A stretch of DNA of 12,998 bases from Blastococcus sp. (GTDB lineage Bacteria; Actinomycetota; Actinomycetes; Mycobacteriales; Geodermatophilaceae): assembly GCA_025963345.1 (NCBI GenBank), contig JAOPUS010000075.1, forward strand, positions 1-12,998, given 5' to 3'. The notes below the pieces were generated by a model that was given only the letters and a program-made list of their open reading frames with translations, was not told the origin of the DNA and made no database searches. Below are positions 6,641 to 12,560 of the stretch, piece by piece. Position 1 is the stretch's first letter; every line of letters begins with the position of its first letter. The position numbers were made by a program, and so were the translations under genes.

Positions 6641-7444
6641 TCAGGAGCCCATGCCGCCGTCGACGGCGAGACCTGTGCCGTTGACGAAGCGGGAGGCGTC
6701 GGAAGCCAGGAAGACGACGGCGTCGGCCATGTCGCCCACCTCGCCCAGGCGTCCGGACGGCGTCAGCGCGACGACGGCCTCGACGCACGCCTCGACGCTC
6801 GGGAACAGGCCCATCTCGACGGAGTAGGTGGCCAGCTGCATGCCCATCGCCGTCGGCACCAGGCCGGGGTAGACGCAGTTCACGCGGACGCCGTAGCCGA
6901 GCTTGCCGGCCTCCGCGGCGGCGATCCGGGTCATCCGGTCGACGGCGGACTTGGTGCCGGAGTAGCCGGCGATCCCCGGGAAGGCGATGGTTGCGGCGAC
7001 CGAGGCGACGTTGACGATCGAGCCGCCGTTGCCCGCCGCACCCCCGGGCCGCATGGCCCGCAGACCGTGCTTCATGCCCAGCGCGGTGCCGACGACGTTC
7101 ACCTCGAGCATGCGGCGCAGGTCGGCCGGGTCGATGTCGACGACGAGCGAGGAGATCTCCAGGCCGGCGTTGTTGATCAGGATGTCGAGGCCGCCGAGCT
7201 CGGCGACGGTCGCCGCGACCGCCTGCTCCCAGCTGGCCTCGTCGGTGACGTCGAGGTGCGTGTAGCCGGTCGTCGCGCCGGTCTTGCCGATGAGCTTCGC
7301 GGTCTCGGTGCCTTCCTCGTCGAGGAGGTCGCCGATCATCACCGCCGCGCCGGCACCTGCCAGCGCCTCCGCCATTCCCTGCCCCAGGCCGCGCGCACCC
7401 CCGGTGACCAGTGCCTTCCGCCCGTGCAGTTCGAAGACCGACAT
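6641..7444 (-). CDS. Short-chain dehydrogenase/reductase (SDR)
   Basis: 267 aa from ATG 7444, chosen because GAGGAG (minus strand, 7451-7456) lies 6 nt upstream; the in-frame ATG 7513 would add 23 poorly conserved residues and has no such site. It is a classical SDR with TGGARGLG (14-21), a likely NAD-selecting acidic residue D39 after beta-2, NNAG (91-94), and the catalytic set N116, S148, Y161 and K165 (YSGTK). The C-terminal GTGLAVDGG is typical. It oxidises a secondary alcohol or reduces a ketone with NAD(H). First gene of the minus-strand operon with the saccharopine-dehydrogenase-like protein and acyl-CoA synthetase, suggesting oxidation of a hydroxylated alicyclic, steroid or acyl intermediate. 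Its upstream region carries the inverted repeat shared with the divergent tetR gene, which probably represses it. Confidence 0.95.
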   Translation of the reverse strand: MSVFELHGRKALVTGGARGLGQGMAEALAGAGAAVMIGDLLDEEGTETAKLIGKTGATTGYTHLDVTDEASWEQAVAATVAELGGLDILINNAGLEISSLVVDIDPADLRRMLEVNVVGTALGMKHGLRAMRPGGAAGNGGSIVNVASVAATIAFPGIAGYSGTKSAVDRMTRIAAAEAGKLGYGVRVNCVYPGLVPTAMGMQLATYSVEMGLFPSVEACVEAVVALTPSGRLGEVGDMADAVVFLASDASRFVNGTGLAVDGGMGS

Positions 7445-7511
7445 CCCGTGCTCCTCGCCGTTGAGAGCTCCCTCCGGCGCCTCTGTTGGGCCGGTGGGTG
7501 TGACCCGGGCC

Positions 7512-7541
7512 ATGCTGCTGCTGTCTTTGGACGAGTGTCAA
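7512..7541 (-). promoter_or_regulatory. Putative promoter of the SDR operon
   Basis: On the minus strand, TTGACA (7541-7536) is a perfect -35 hexamer. CAGCAT (7517-7512) 18 bp downstream is a weak -10. The -35 lies inside the left arm of the inverted repeat, so repressor binding would block it. The -10 match is poor and the assignment is tentative. Confidence 0.4.
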
Positions 7542-7563
7542 GACTTTCCTTGACACTCGTCCA
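7528..7563. promoter_or_regulatory. Probable TetR operator, perfect 15-bp inverted repeat
   Basis: The arms are TGGACGAGTGTCAAG (7528-7542) and its exact reverse complement CTTGACACTCGTCCA (7549-7563), separated by ACTTTC. Each arm carries TTGACA reading outward, one toward the SDR operon and one toward tetR. Each arm also holds a smaller dyad, GAC-n4-GTC. Two repressor dimers could therefore bind about 21 bp apart, centre to centre, on the same DNA face. The position between divergent regulator and operon is the usual arrangement for TetR autoregulation. An RNA hairpin role is less likely because neither gene ends here. Confidence 0.85.
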
Positions 7564-7634
7564 GAACGGTGTCGGGCCGGTAGGCTGCGGCCGGGCGAGC
7601 GCTCCGTGCGCGCCTGGAGAACCGAGGGAGGACC

Positions 7635-8261
7635 GTGGGATCCGCAGTCGCCGAACGGCTCGAGGGACGCGCCGTCGACAAGGTCGCCCAGCGCCGCAGC
7701 GAGCTCGCCGCCGCCGCCCTCAAGACCCTCTCCGAGCTGGGGTACGCCCGCACGAGCCTCCGGGACATCGCCGCGAACTCGGAGTTCTCCCACGGCGTCC
7801 TGCACTACTACTTCCGCGACAAGGTCGACCTGATCACCCACTGCGTGCGCGAGTACAAGGCGCAGTGCGTGACCCGCTACGACCAGGTGGTGGCGACGGC
7901 GTCGTCCGCGTCCGAGCTCGCCGCCGGCTTCCTCGACAAGCTGACCGAGACCCTCGTGCAGGAGTCGGCGCTGCACCGGCTCTGGTACGACCTGCGCGGC
8001 CAGTCGATGTTCGAGGAGTCCTTCCGCGCCGACGTCGCCGAGATCGACCTGAGCCTGGAACGGATGATCTGGCGGGTGCTCTCCCGGTACGCCGAGCTCG
8101 CCGGGGTCCCGCTCGACCTGACGCCGCCGACCGCGTACGCCGTCTTCGACGGGCTGTTCCTGCAGGCCCTGCTGCGGCAGCTCGCCGGTGATCCGGACGC
8201 CGCCCGCGACCTCCGATCGGCCGTGGCCGCCGTGATCGGCCGGCTCGTCCCCGCCGCCTAG
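7635..8261 (+). CDS. TetR family transcriptional regulator
   Basis: 208 aa from GTG 7635, with AGGGAGGA (7625-7632) just upstream; the spacing is short but no other in-frame start fits. The N-terminal DNA-binding domain is classical: RRSELAAAALKTLSELGYARTSLRDIAANSEFSHGVLHYYFRD region (about 20-62), with the helix-turn-helix around 40-60 and the HYYF-x-x-K signature. The C-terminal ligand domain (70-208) is all-helical and includes LWYDLRGQSMFEESFRAD. It most likely represses the divergent SDR operon and itself through the inverted repeat at 7528-7563, with an acyl-CoA or pathway intermediate as inducer, as for many TetR proteins beside acyl-CoA synthetases. Its TAG stop overlaps the stop of the convergent synthetase by 4 bp (CTAG, 8258-8261). 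Confidence 0.95.
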   Translation: MGSAVAERLEGRAVDKVAQRRSELAAAALKTLSELGYARTSLRDIAANSEFSHGVLHYYFRDKVDLITHCVREYKAQCVTRYDQVVATASSASELAAGFLDKLTETLVQESALHRLWYDLRGQSMFEESFRADVAEIDLSLERMIWRVLSRYAELAGVPLDLTPPTAYAVFDGLFLQALLRQLAGDPDAARDLRSAVAAVIGRLVPAA

Positions 8262-9793
8262 CGGGGGACGGCCACCCAGCCTTCTGCGCCGCGCAGCGGA
8301 GACTTCAGCACCTTGCCCCCGGCGTTGCGTGGCAGCGGTCCCTCGAGCACGCGCACGAACTGCGGCACCTTGAAGTCGGCCAGCTGCCCGCGGGCGAACG
8401 CGATCAGATCGGGCACCAGCGTCTCGGCCGGGACCCCGGGCCGGGGCAGGACGACGGCACCGACCTTCTCCCCCATCACCGGGTCCGGGACACCGACCAC
8501 CGCGACCTCGAGCACGTCGGGATGCGCGGCCAGGACGTTCTCCACCTCGACGCTGTACACGTTCTCGCCGCCGCGGTTGATCATGTCCTTCGCGCGGTCG
8601 ACGATCCGCACGATGCCGTCGATGCGGCCGTCGTCGATGCGGCCGTCGTCGATCCGCGCCAGGTCGCCGGTGTGCAGCCAGCCGTCGACGAACGTCTCCG
8701 CCGTCCGCACCGGGTCGTTCCAGTAGCCGGCGACGACGTTCGGCCCGCGGACCAGCAGCTCACCGACGCCCCGTGCATCGGGGTGGTCGATCCGCAGGTC
8801 GTTGACCGGGGTCGCGAAGCCGACGGCGTCGGCGTGGTCGAGGGCGTACTCGTGCGGCAGGAAGGTCGCCAGCGCCGACGTCTCGCTCAGCCCGAAGCCG
8901 TTGCCCAACCGGGCCTGCGGGAAGGCTGTGAGGAGCCGGTGCACGAGCTCAGGTGCGATCGGGGCGCCGCCGTAGCTGAGCACCCGCACGGACGAGACGT
9001 CCGTCGTCGCGAAGTCGGGGTGGCGGAGGACCAGCTCGTAGATCGTCGGCACGCTGGTCAGCAGGGTGATGCGGTGCTCGGGGATGGCCCTGAGGAAGGA
9101 CGCCGCGTCGAACCTCGGCATGATCACCGACGTCCCGCCCAGCGCCGCCTGGGTCATCATCTGCGAGTTGCAGCCGGTGACGTGGAACAGCGGCACCGAG
9201 ATCAGCGTCGCCTGGTCGGGCTCGCGGGGCAGCTCCCGGCACCGGATCACGCTCTCGACCGTGGTCAGGAAGTTCTCGTGGGTGGTCATCGCGCCCTTGG
9301 GGCGGCCGGTCGTGCCGCTCGTATAGAACAGCGCGGCGACGTCCCCGTGCGCCGGGTCGGGCAGCTCCCCCGGCTCGCCGTCGGGCAGCGGCTCCCCCGG
9401 GCGGACGACGTAGGCGGCTCCGGCGTCCGCGAGGATGAACTCGGTCTCCGCCTCGGCCAGCCGGGTGTTCATCGGGACCACGACGCCGCCGGCGAGATGG
9501 GCTCCCCAGAACGCGAGCAGCCAGTCGATGCCGTTGGGCAGCTGGACGGCGACCCGGTCACCCTGCTTGACACCGGCGTCCCGCAGGCCACCGGCCACGC
9601 GACGGGCGCCGTCCCACAGCTGCGCGTAGGTCATGCTCCGCCCGGCCAACTCGACGGCCGCCGTCCGCTCCGGGTACTGCTCGACCGTGGATTGCAGCAT
9701 CGCGACGACGTTGCGCGGGAGCCCCGTGTACCGGCGGATGCCGTCGGCGCCGGTCTCGGTGCCGCTGTTGTCGAAGGGGCTGTCCCCTGTCAT
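8258..9793 (-). CDS. Acyl-CoA synthetase (class I AMP-forming ligase), second copy
   Basis: 511 aa from ATG 9793, preceded on the minus strand by AGGGGAGA at good spacing; ATG 9820 lacks such a site. Motifs: P-loop YTSGTTGRPKG (157-167), PLFHVTG (201-207), SYGGAP (273-278), GFGLSET (299-305), HTGD (374-377), VDRAKDMINRGGENVYS (398-414), and PRNAGGKVLK (488-497) with presumed catalytic K494. All ANL core motifs are intact and closer to consensus than in the other synthetase at 3970-5502, so the two probably take different substrates. An exact 15-bp tandem duplication adds DDGRI twice (382-391) in the loop before the hinge motif. It is transcribed toward tetR from its own promoter in the 101-bp gap facing the Xi-GST gene. 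Whether it belongs to the TetR regulon is unknown; no copy of the inverted repeat is seen at its start. Confidence 0.95.
   Translation of the reverse strand: MTGDSPFDNSGTETGADGIRRYTGLPRNVVAMLQSTVEQYPERTAAVELAGRSMTYAQLWDGARRVAGGLRDAGVKQGDRVAVQLPNGIDWLLAFWGAHLAGGVVVPMNTRLAEAETEFILADAGAAYVVRPGEPLPDGEPGELPDPAHGDVAALFYTSGTTGRPKGAMTTHENFLTTVESVIRCRELPREPDQATLISVPLFHVTGCNSQMMTQAALGGTSVIMPRFDAASFLRAIPEHRITLLTSVPTIYELVLRHPDFATTDVSSVRVLSYGGAPIAPELVHRLLTAFPQARLGNGFGLSETSALATFLPHEYALDHADAVGFATPVNDLRIDHPDARGVGELLVRGPNVVAGYWNDPVRTAETFVDGWLHTGDLARIDDGRIDDGRIDGIVRIVDRAKDMINRGGENVYSVEVENVLAAHPDVLEVAVVGVPDPVMGEKVGAVVLPRPGVPAETLVPDLIAFARGQLADFKVPQFVRVLEGPLPRNAGGKVLKSPLRGAEGWVAVPR
8621..8650. repeat. 15-bp exact tandem duplication inside acyl-CoA synthetase
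   Basis: Two identical units gatgcggccgtcgtc (8621-8635 and 8636-8650), followed by the partial unit gatccgc. It is in frame and encodes DDGRI-DDGRI at residues 382-391. The neighbouring sequence on both sides (gatgccgtc, gtcgtcgat) is similar, so it likely arose by replication slippage. Confidence 0.95.
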
Positions 9794-9873
9794 CTGGTCT
9801 CCCCTTACCTCTTTTCGCATTCTGCGCTCGTGAGCCGCGTCTCCCCGGGCCGGTCCGACGGGCGTCGCGGCCC

Positions 9874-9888
9874 ACTCTCCGGGAGAGT
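9874..9888. promoter_or_regulatory. Palindrome covering the Shine-Dalgarno of the Xi-GST gene
   Basis: ACTCTCC-G-GGAGAGT is a perfect 15-bp palindrome. Its right half (GGGAGAG, 9881-9887) is the ribosome-binding site for GTG 9895, 7 nt downstream. In RNA it would fold only a 5-bp stem, so it could be an operator, a weak Shine-Dalgarno-masking hairpin, or chance. Confidence 0.35.
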
Positions 9889-9894
9889 TGGTCC

Positions 9895-10935
9895 GTGAGT
9901 GATGACAACAGCGGCTCCGGTTACGTCGCCGACGGCCAGGAGTACCAGCGCGACTCGAAGTACATCCCCGACCGGATCACCGCCGACGGTGCCTCGGGCT
10001 GGCCGGTCGAGCCGGGCCGCTACCGGCTGATCGCGGCACGCGCGTGCCCCTGGGCCAACCGGTCGATCATCGTCCGCCGACTGCTGGGCCTCGAGCCCGT
10101 CATCTCGATGGGCCTGACCGGCCCGACGCACGACGAGCGCAGCTGGACCTTCGACCTCGACCCGGGCGGACGCGACCCGGTGCTGGGCTACGAGCGGCTG
10201 CAGGAGGCCTTCTTCGCCCGCGATCCTTCGTACTCGCGGGGGATCACCGTGCCGGCGATCGTCGACGTCCCCACCAAGGCCGTCGTCACCAACGACTTCG
10301 CGCAGATCACGCTGGACTTCTCCACCGAGTGGACGGCGTACCACCGCGACGGCGCACCCGACCTCTACCCGGAGAAGCTGCGCGACGAGATGGACGACGT
10401 CATGCAGCGCGTCTACACCGAGATCAACAACGGGGTGTACCGCTGCGGGTTCGCCGGCTCGCAGCGCGCGTACGACAAGTCCTACGATCGGCTGTTCACC
10501 GCGCTGGACTGGGTGTCCTCACGCCTGGAGGGCCAGCGGTACCTGATGGGCGAGACGATCACCGAGGCCGACGTCCGGCTGTTCACGACCCTGGCCCGCT
10601 TCGACGCGGTCTACCACGGTCACTTCAAGTGCAACCGGCAGAAGCTGACCGAGATGCCGGTGCTGTGGGCCTACGCGCGCGACCTGTTCCAGACGCCCGG
10701 GTTCGGCGACACGACGGACTTCCCGCAGATCAAGGAGCACTACTACGTCGTCCACGCCGACATCAACCCGACGCAGATCATCCCGGCCGGACCGGACACG
10801 TCGGTCTGGCTGACGGCGCACGGGCGCGAGTCGCTCGGGGGTTCGCCGTTCGGTGACGGGACGCCGCCGGGGCCGGTCGCTGCGGGCGAAGAGGTGCCGG
10901 CCGACCACGGACCCGGAGGCATCGCACACCGCTGA
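9895..10935 (+). CDS. Xi-class GST / glutathionyl-hydroquinone reductase-like protein
   Basis: 346 aa from GTG 9895, with GGGAGAG at 9881-9887. Xi-class features: the N-terminal thioredoxin-fold active site RACPWANR, with catalytic C51 (49-56), the extended insert LTGPTHDERSWTFD, a VPAIVDVPTKAVVTND strand-loop, NNGVYRCGFAGSQRAYD, the GST C-domain GQRYLMGETITEADVRLFTTLARFD, and the family tail INPTQIIPAGP. Characterised homologues (YqjG/ECM4 type) reduce glutathionyl-hydroquinones using glutathione. Actinobacteria generally use mycothiol, so the physiological thiol here is uncertain. The last 30 residues (GSPFGDGTPPGPVAAGEE...) are a Pro/Gly-rich tail outside the fold. It is divergent from the second acyl-CoA synthetase. 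A role in quinone or aromatic detoxification is plausible. Confidence 0.93.
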   Translation: MSDDNSGSGYVADGQEYQRDSKYIPDRITADGASGWPVEPGRYRLIAARACPWANRSIIVRRLLGLEPVISMGLTGPTHDERSWTFDLDPGGRDPVLGYERLQEAFFARDPSYSRGITVPAIVDVPTKAVVTNDFAQITLDFSTEWTAYHRDGAPDLYPEKLRDEMDDVMQRVYTEINNGVYRCGFAGSQRAYDKSYDRLFTALDWVSSRLEGQRYLMGETITEADVRLFTTLARFDAVYHGHFKCNRQKLTEMPVLWAYARDLFQTPGFGDTTDFPQIKEHYYVVHADINPTQIIPAGPDTSVWLTAHGRESLGGSPFGDGTPPGPVAAGEEVPADHGPGGIAHR

Positions 10936-10937
10936 CC

Positions 10938-10946
10938 TGTGGATAA
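10938..10946 (-). other. DnaA-box-like 9-mer
   Basis: TTATCCACA on the minus strand (TGTGGATAA on the plus strand), a perfect consensus DnaA box, 2 bp after the Xi-GST stop codon and ahead of the gene at 10986. It is isolated, so not an origin. It may instead be part of a promoter, since TAACTT (10944-10949) could serve as a -10. Confidence 0.4.
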
Positions 10947-10985
10947 CTTTTCGGAGGGTCCGCGCTCCCTGCCACCGTGATCGGC

Positions 10986-11405
10986 ATGACGACGCCGCCG
11001 CTTGCCGATGTCCCGATCCGCTCCGCTTCCGAACTGACCGACCGCTGGGCCGCCGTGCTCGACCCACCGATCTTCGGCGCCCACAGCCTCTGGCTGATGT
11101 GGCTGGACGACGACGGCCGGCCGCTTCCGGTCGTCATCCCGGTCGAGGACATGCCACGGCTGCCCAGCCACGCGCTGCTGTCCGGCCTGCTGTCGGTGCA
11201 CGAGGGCATCGCCGCGGAGCATCTGGCAGGCGGCGGGCACTTCGCCCTGGCCCTGTGCCGGCCGGGCCGGCCCGAGATCACCGATGACGACGATGCGTGG
11301 GTCGATGCGCTCAGCGAGGTGCTGGACGACCGGATCGACGGCAGTTGGAGCCTGCACCTGGCCGCGGGCGGGCGTGTCCAGCCGCTGGTCGACCTGCCGG
11401 CATGA
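10986..11405 (+). CDS. Conserved-looking hypothetical protein (139 aa)
   Basis: 139 aa from ATG 10986; GTG 10977 is in frame and would add three residues. No Shine-Dalgarno is near either, so the mRNA may be leaderless. The protein begins MTTPPLADVPIRSASELTD, then FGAHSLWLMWLDDDGRPLPVVIPVEDMP (about 30-57), HFALALCRPGRPEITDDDDAWVDAL (about 85-109) and SWSLHLAAGGRVQPLVDLP (about 119-137). It is a soluble mixed alpha/beta protein with no signal peptide. I remember similar proteins from actinomycetes but no assigned function. The FALALCRPG strand and acidic run recall small domains that handle signalling or regulatory inputs, but that is a guess. Its TGA overlaps an ATG (ATGA, 11402-11405) that opens a 10-codon frame leading to the next gene. 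Confidence 0.85.
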   Translation: MTTPPLADVPIRSASELTDRWAAVLDPPIFGAHSLWLMWLDDDGRPLPVVIPVEDMPRLPSHALLSGLLSVHEGIAAEHLAGGGHFALALCRPGRPEITDDDDAWVDALSEVLDDRIDGSWSLHLAAGGRVQPLVDLPA

Positions 11406-11434
11406 CCCTCGTCCCCCTCCTGCGCTTGACGTGA
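11402..11434 (+). other. 10-codon mini-ORF linking two genes
   Basis: ATG 11402 overlaps the upstream TGA (ATGA). The frame reads MTLVPLLRLT and stops at TGA 11432-11434, which overlaps GTG 11431 of the next gene (GTGA). It could carry ribosomes across the 25-bp gap to a gene that lacks a Shine-Dalgarno. Whether it is translated is unknown. Confidence 0.35.
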
Positions 11435-11889
11435 TCCGGCGCGAGCGCGAGCGGTATCGCGCCGTCTGGAACGGCGGGATCGTCACCAGCGTCTGCGTCG
11501 CAGGCGGGGTCGTATTGGCGACCACGACCCTGCCTGCGGTCCCGACGCCCGCCAACGTCGCTCGGGCCTATGTCGAGGCACGGTTCGGTGGCGACTGGCC
11601 TGGAGCCTGGGCGACGCTGTGCAGGGCCGTTCGCTCAGCCATCGACTACCCCGCCTTCGCCGAGCGGGCGGACTACGCGAACGAGTACTTCCACATGCCC
11701 TCGGACGTCAACATCGAGATCGGCGACGTCCGTGGGGTCCAAGGACGGAACGGACACTCCGCCTCCGTACCCGTCACCGTGACCTCCGATGAACGGAATC
11801 GCGAGGACTGGGTGTTCCGCGGAGAGGTGCTCATCGTCAACGAGGGCGGCGAGTTCCGGGTGTGTCAGGAGGGCGTATTGGAGGGATGA
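11431..11889 (+). CDS. Membrane-anchored NTF2/DUF4878-like protein
   Basis: 152 aa from GTG 11431. The N-terminus MIRRERERYRAVWN is strongly basic and cytoplasmic, followed by one membrane helix GGIVTSVCVAGGVVLATTT (15-33). The remainder would be outside the cell: ANVARAYVEARFGGDWPGAWATLC (about 41-64), FAERADYANEYFHM, then three beta strands ending RGEVLIVNEGGEFRVCQEG. This is the helix-helix-sheet layout of cone-shaped NTF2-like domains, as in DUF4878. The two cysteines C64 and C147 could pair. The open frame begins upstream at 11284, but the extension is low complexity and overlaps the previous gene. There is no Shine-Dalgarno; the coupling mini-ORF before it may supply initiation. Probably a surface-exposed accessory or binding protein. 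Confidence 0.75.
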   Translation: MIRRERERYRAVWNGGIVTSVCVAGGVVLATTTLPAVPTPANVARAYVEARFGGDWPGAWATLCRAVRSAIDYPAFAERADYANEYFHMPSDVNIEIGDVRGVQGRNGHSASVPVTVTSDERNREDWVFRGEVLIVNEGGEFRVCQEGVLEG

Positions 11890-11939
11890 GCAATGCAGTG
11901 GGCGGATGAGGTCACCCGAAGCGGCGAAGGGCGGCTGAG

Positions 11940-11948
11940 TTGTCCACA
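11940..11948 (+). other. DnaA-box-like 9-mer
   Basis: TTGTCCACA, a form common in high-GC actinobacterial DnaA boxes. It is single and sits 42 bp upstream of the lipoprotein start. With its flanks (GTTGTCCACAG) it is one base different from the minus-strand GTTATCCACAG at 10937-10947, so both may be the same kind of upstream element. Confidence 0.35.
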
Positions 11949-11978
11949 GTTTCGGTAAGGACGCGCCTCGGACCTGCG

Positions 11979-11984
11979 TACCCT
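11979..11984 (+). promoter_or_regulatory. Putative -10 for a leaderless lipoprotein mRNA
   Basis: TACCCT (TAnnnT) ends 6 nt before GTG 11991. The gap cccgct has no Shine-Dalgarno, so transcription would start at the GTG. This also supports 11991 over ATG-like upstream starts. Confidence 0.45.
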
Positions 11985-11990
11985 CCCGCT

Positions 11991-12560
11991 GTGCGTGATC
12001 TTCGATGGGTAATCGCCGGTCTGGTCGTCGGGACGACGCTGCTCAGCGGCTGCTCGCAGAAGGTCGAGGCCAACAACACCCTGCCGTCGACGAGCACCTC
12101 CCCGACCACCGCCTCGCTGCCGCCCGTCGGCCCGGCCGACTTCCCGGTCCCCGACGAGGCCCGCACGAAGGACGCCGCCGGCGCGGAGGCGTTCCTCCGC
12201 TACTTCATCGATCTGATCAACCGCCAGCGCGCGGTCCCGGCAGGCCAGCCTCTCCGTGACCTTGGTCCCCAATGTCAAGAGTGCCTGCGCATTGCGCGCA
12301 ACTACGACGACGCCGCCGCCGCCGGTAATCGCTATGTTGGCGGCGAGTTGACCCTCAACGACGTTCCCGCGCCAGTGATGAGTGGCGCCAAGGTCTTGAT
12401 CAGCTTCGGCGTGCGACGGGAGGCCGTATCGCTGTTGGACAGCAGTGGAACAGCTATCGAAGCAAGGCCTGACCCCGCCCCGAATCTCGGCTGCGGTATC
12501 GACCTTGTCTGGTCACCGACGGACGAGTCCTGGCTTGTGACGGGCTTGAGTATCGGATGA
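11991..12560 (+). CDS. DUF6318-like lipoprotein
   Basis: 189 aa from GTG 11991. Signal sequence MRDLRWVIAGLVVGTTLLSG, with the lipobox LLSG-C21, means lipid attachment and exposure outside the membrane. A Ser/Thr/Pro-rich linker (about 30-46) follows, typical of cell-wall-spanning lipoproteins. The domain begins at about residue 50 (PADFPVPDEARTKDAAGAEAFLRYFIDLINR) and contains a CxxC-like pair in GPQCQECLRIARNYDDAA, then NRYVGGELTL and ISFGVRREAVSLLDSSG. This layout matches what I recall of DUF6318. The function is unknown. The open frame from 11940 adds 17 residues before the real signal peptide and is rejected. Its TGA overlaps the ATG of the next gene (ATGA, 12557-12560). Confidence 0.88.
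   Translation: MRDLRWVIAGLVVGTTLLSGCSQKVEANNTLPSTSTSPTTASLPPVGPADFPVPDEARTKDAAGAEAFLRYFIDLINRQRAVPAGQPLRDLGPQCQECLRIARNYDDAAAAGNRYVGGELTLNDVPAPVMSGAKVLISFGVRREAVSLLDSSGTAIEARPDPAPNLGCGIDLVWSPTDESWLVTGLSIG

Noticed and set aside
5505..6827. 440-codon plus-strand open frame
   Set aside because: Antisense to the saccharopine-dehydrogenase-like gene, His/Arg/Gly-rich, with no motif; codon-bias shadow.
7445..7513. Longer SDR protein starting at ATG 7513
   Set aside because: The Shine-Dalgarno fits ATG 7444, and the extra 23 residues lack SDR fold features.
5499..7976. 825-codon open frame on the minus strand
   Set aside because: Only its last 372 codons are a gene. The upstream part is Arg/Gly/Pro-rich and lies across the SDR gene in another phase and antisense to tetR; a high-GC artefact.
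3970..9793. Recent duplication producing the two acyl-CoA synthetases
   Set aside because: The proteins differ throughout, including in core motifs, so they are old paralogues or independent acquisitions.
8522..9898. 458-codon plus-strand open frame
   Set aside because: Antisense shadow of the second acyl-CoA synthetase, whose ANL motifs are unmistakable.
10937..11949. Origin of replication
   Set aside because: Only two DnaA-box-like 9-mers 1 kb apart, no AT-rich unwinding region, and no dnaA, dnaN, parA or parB.
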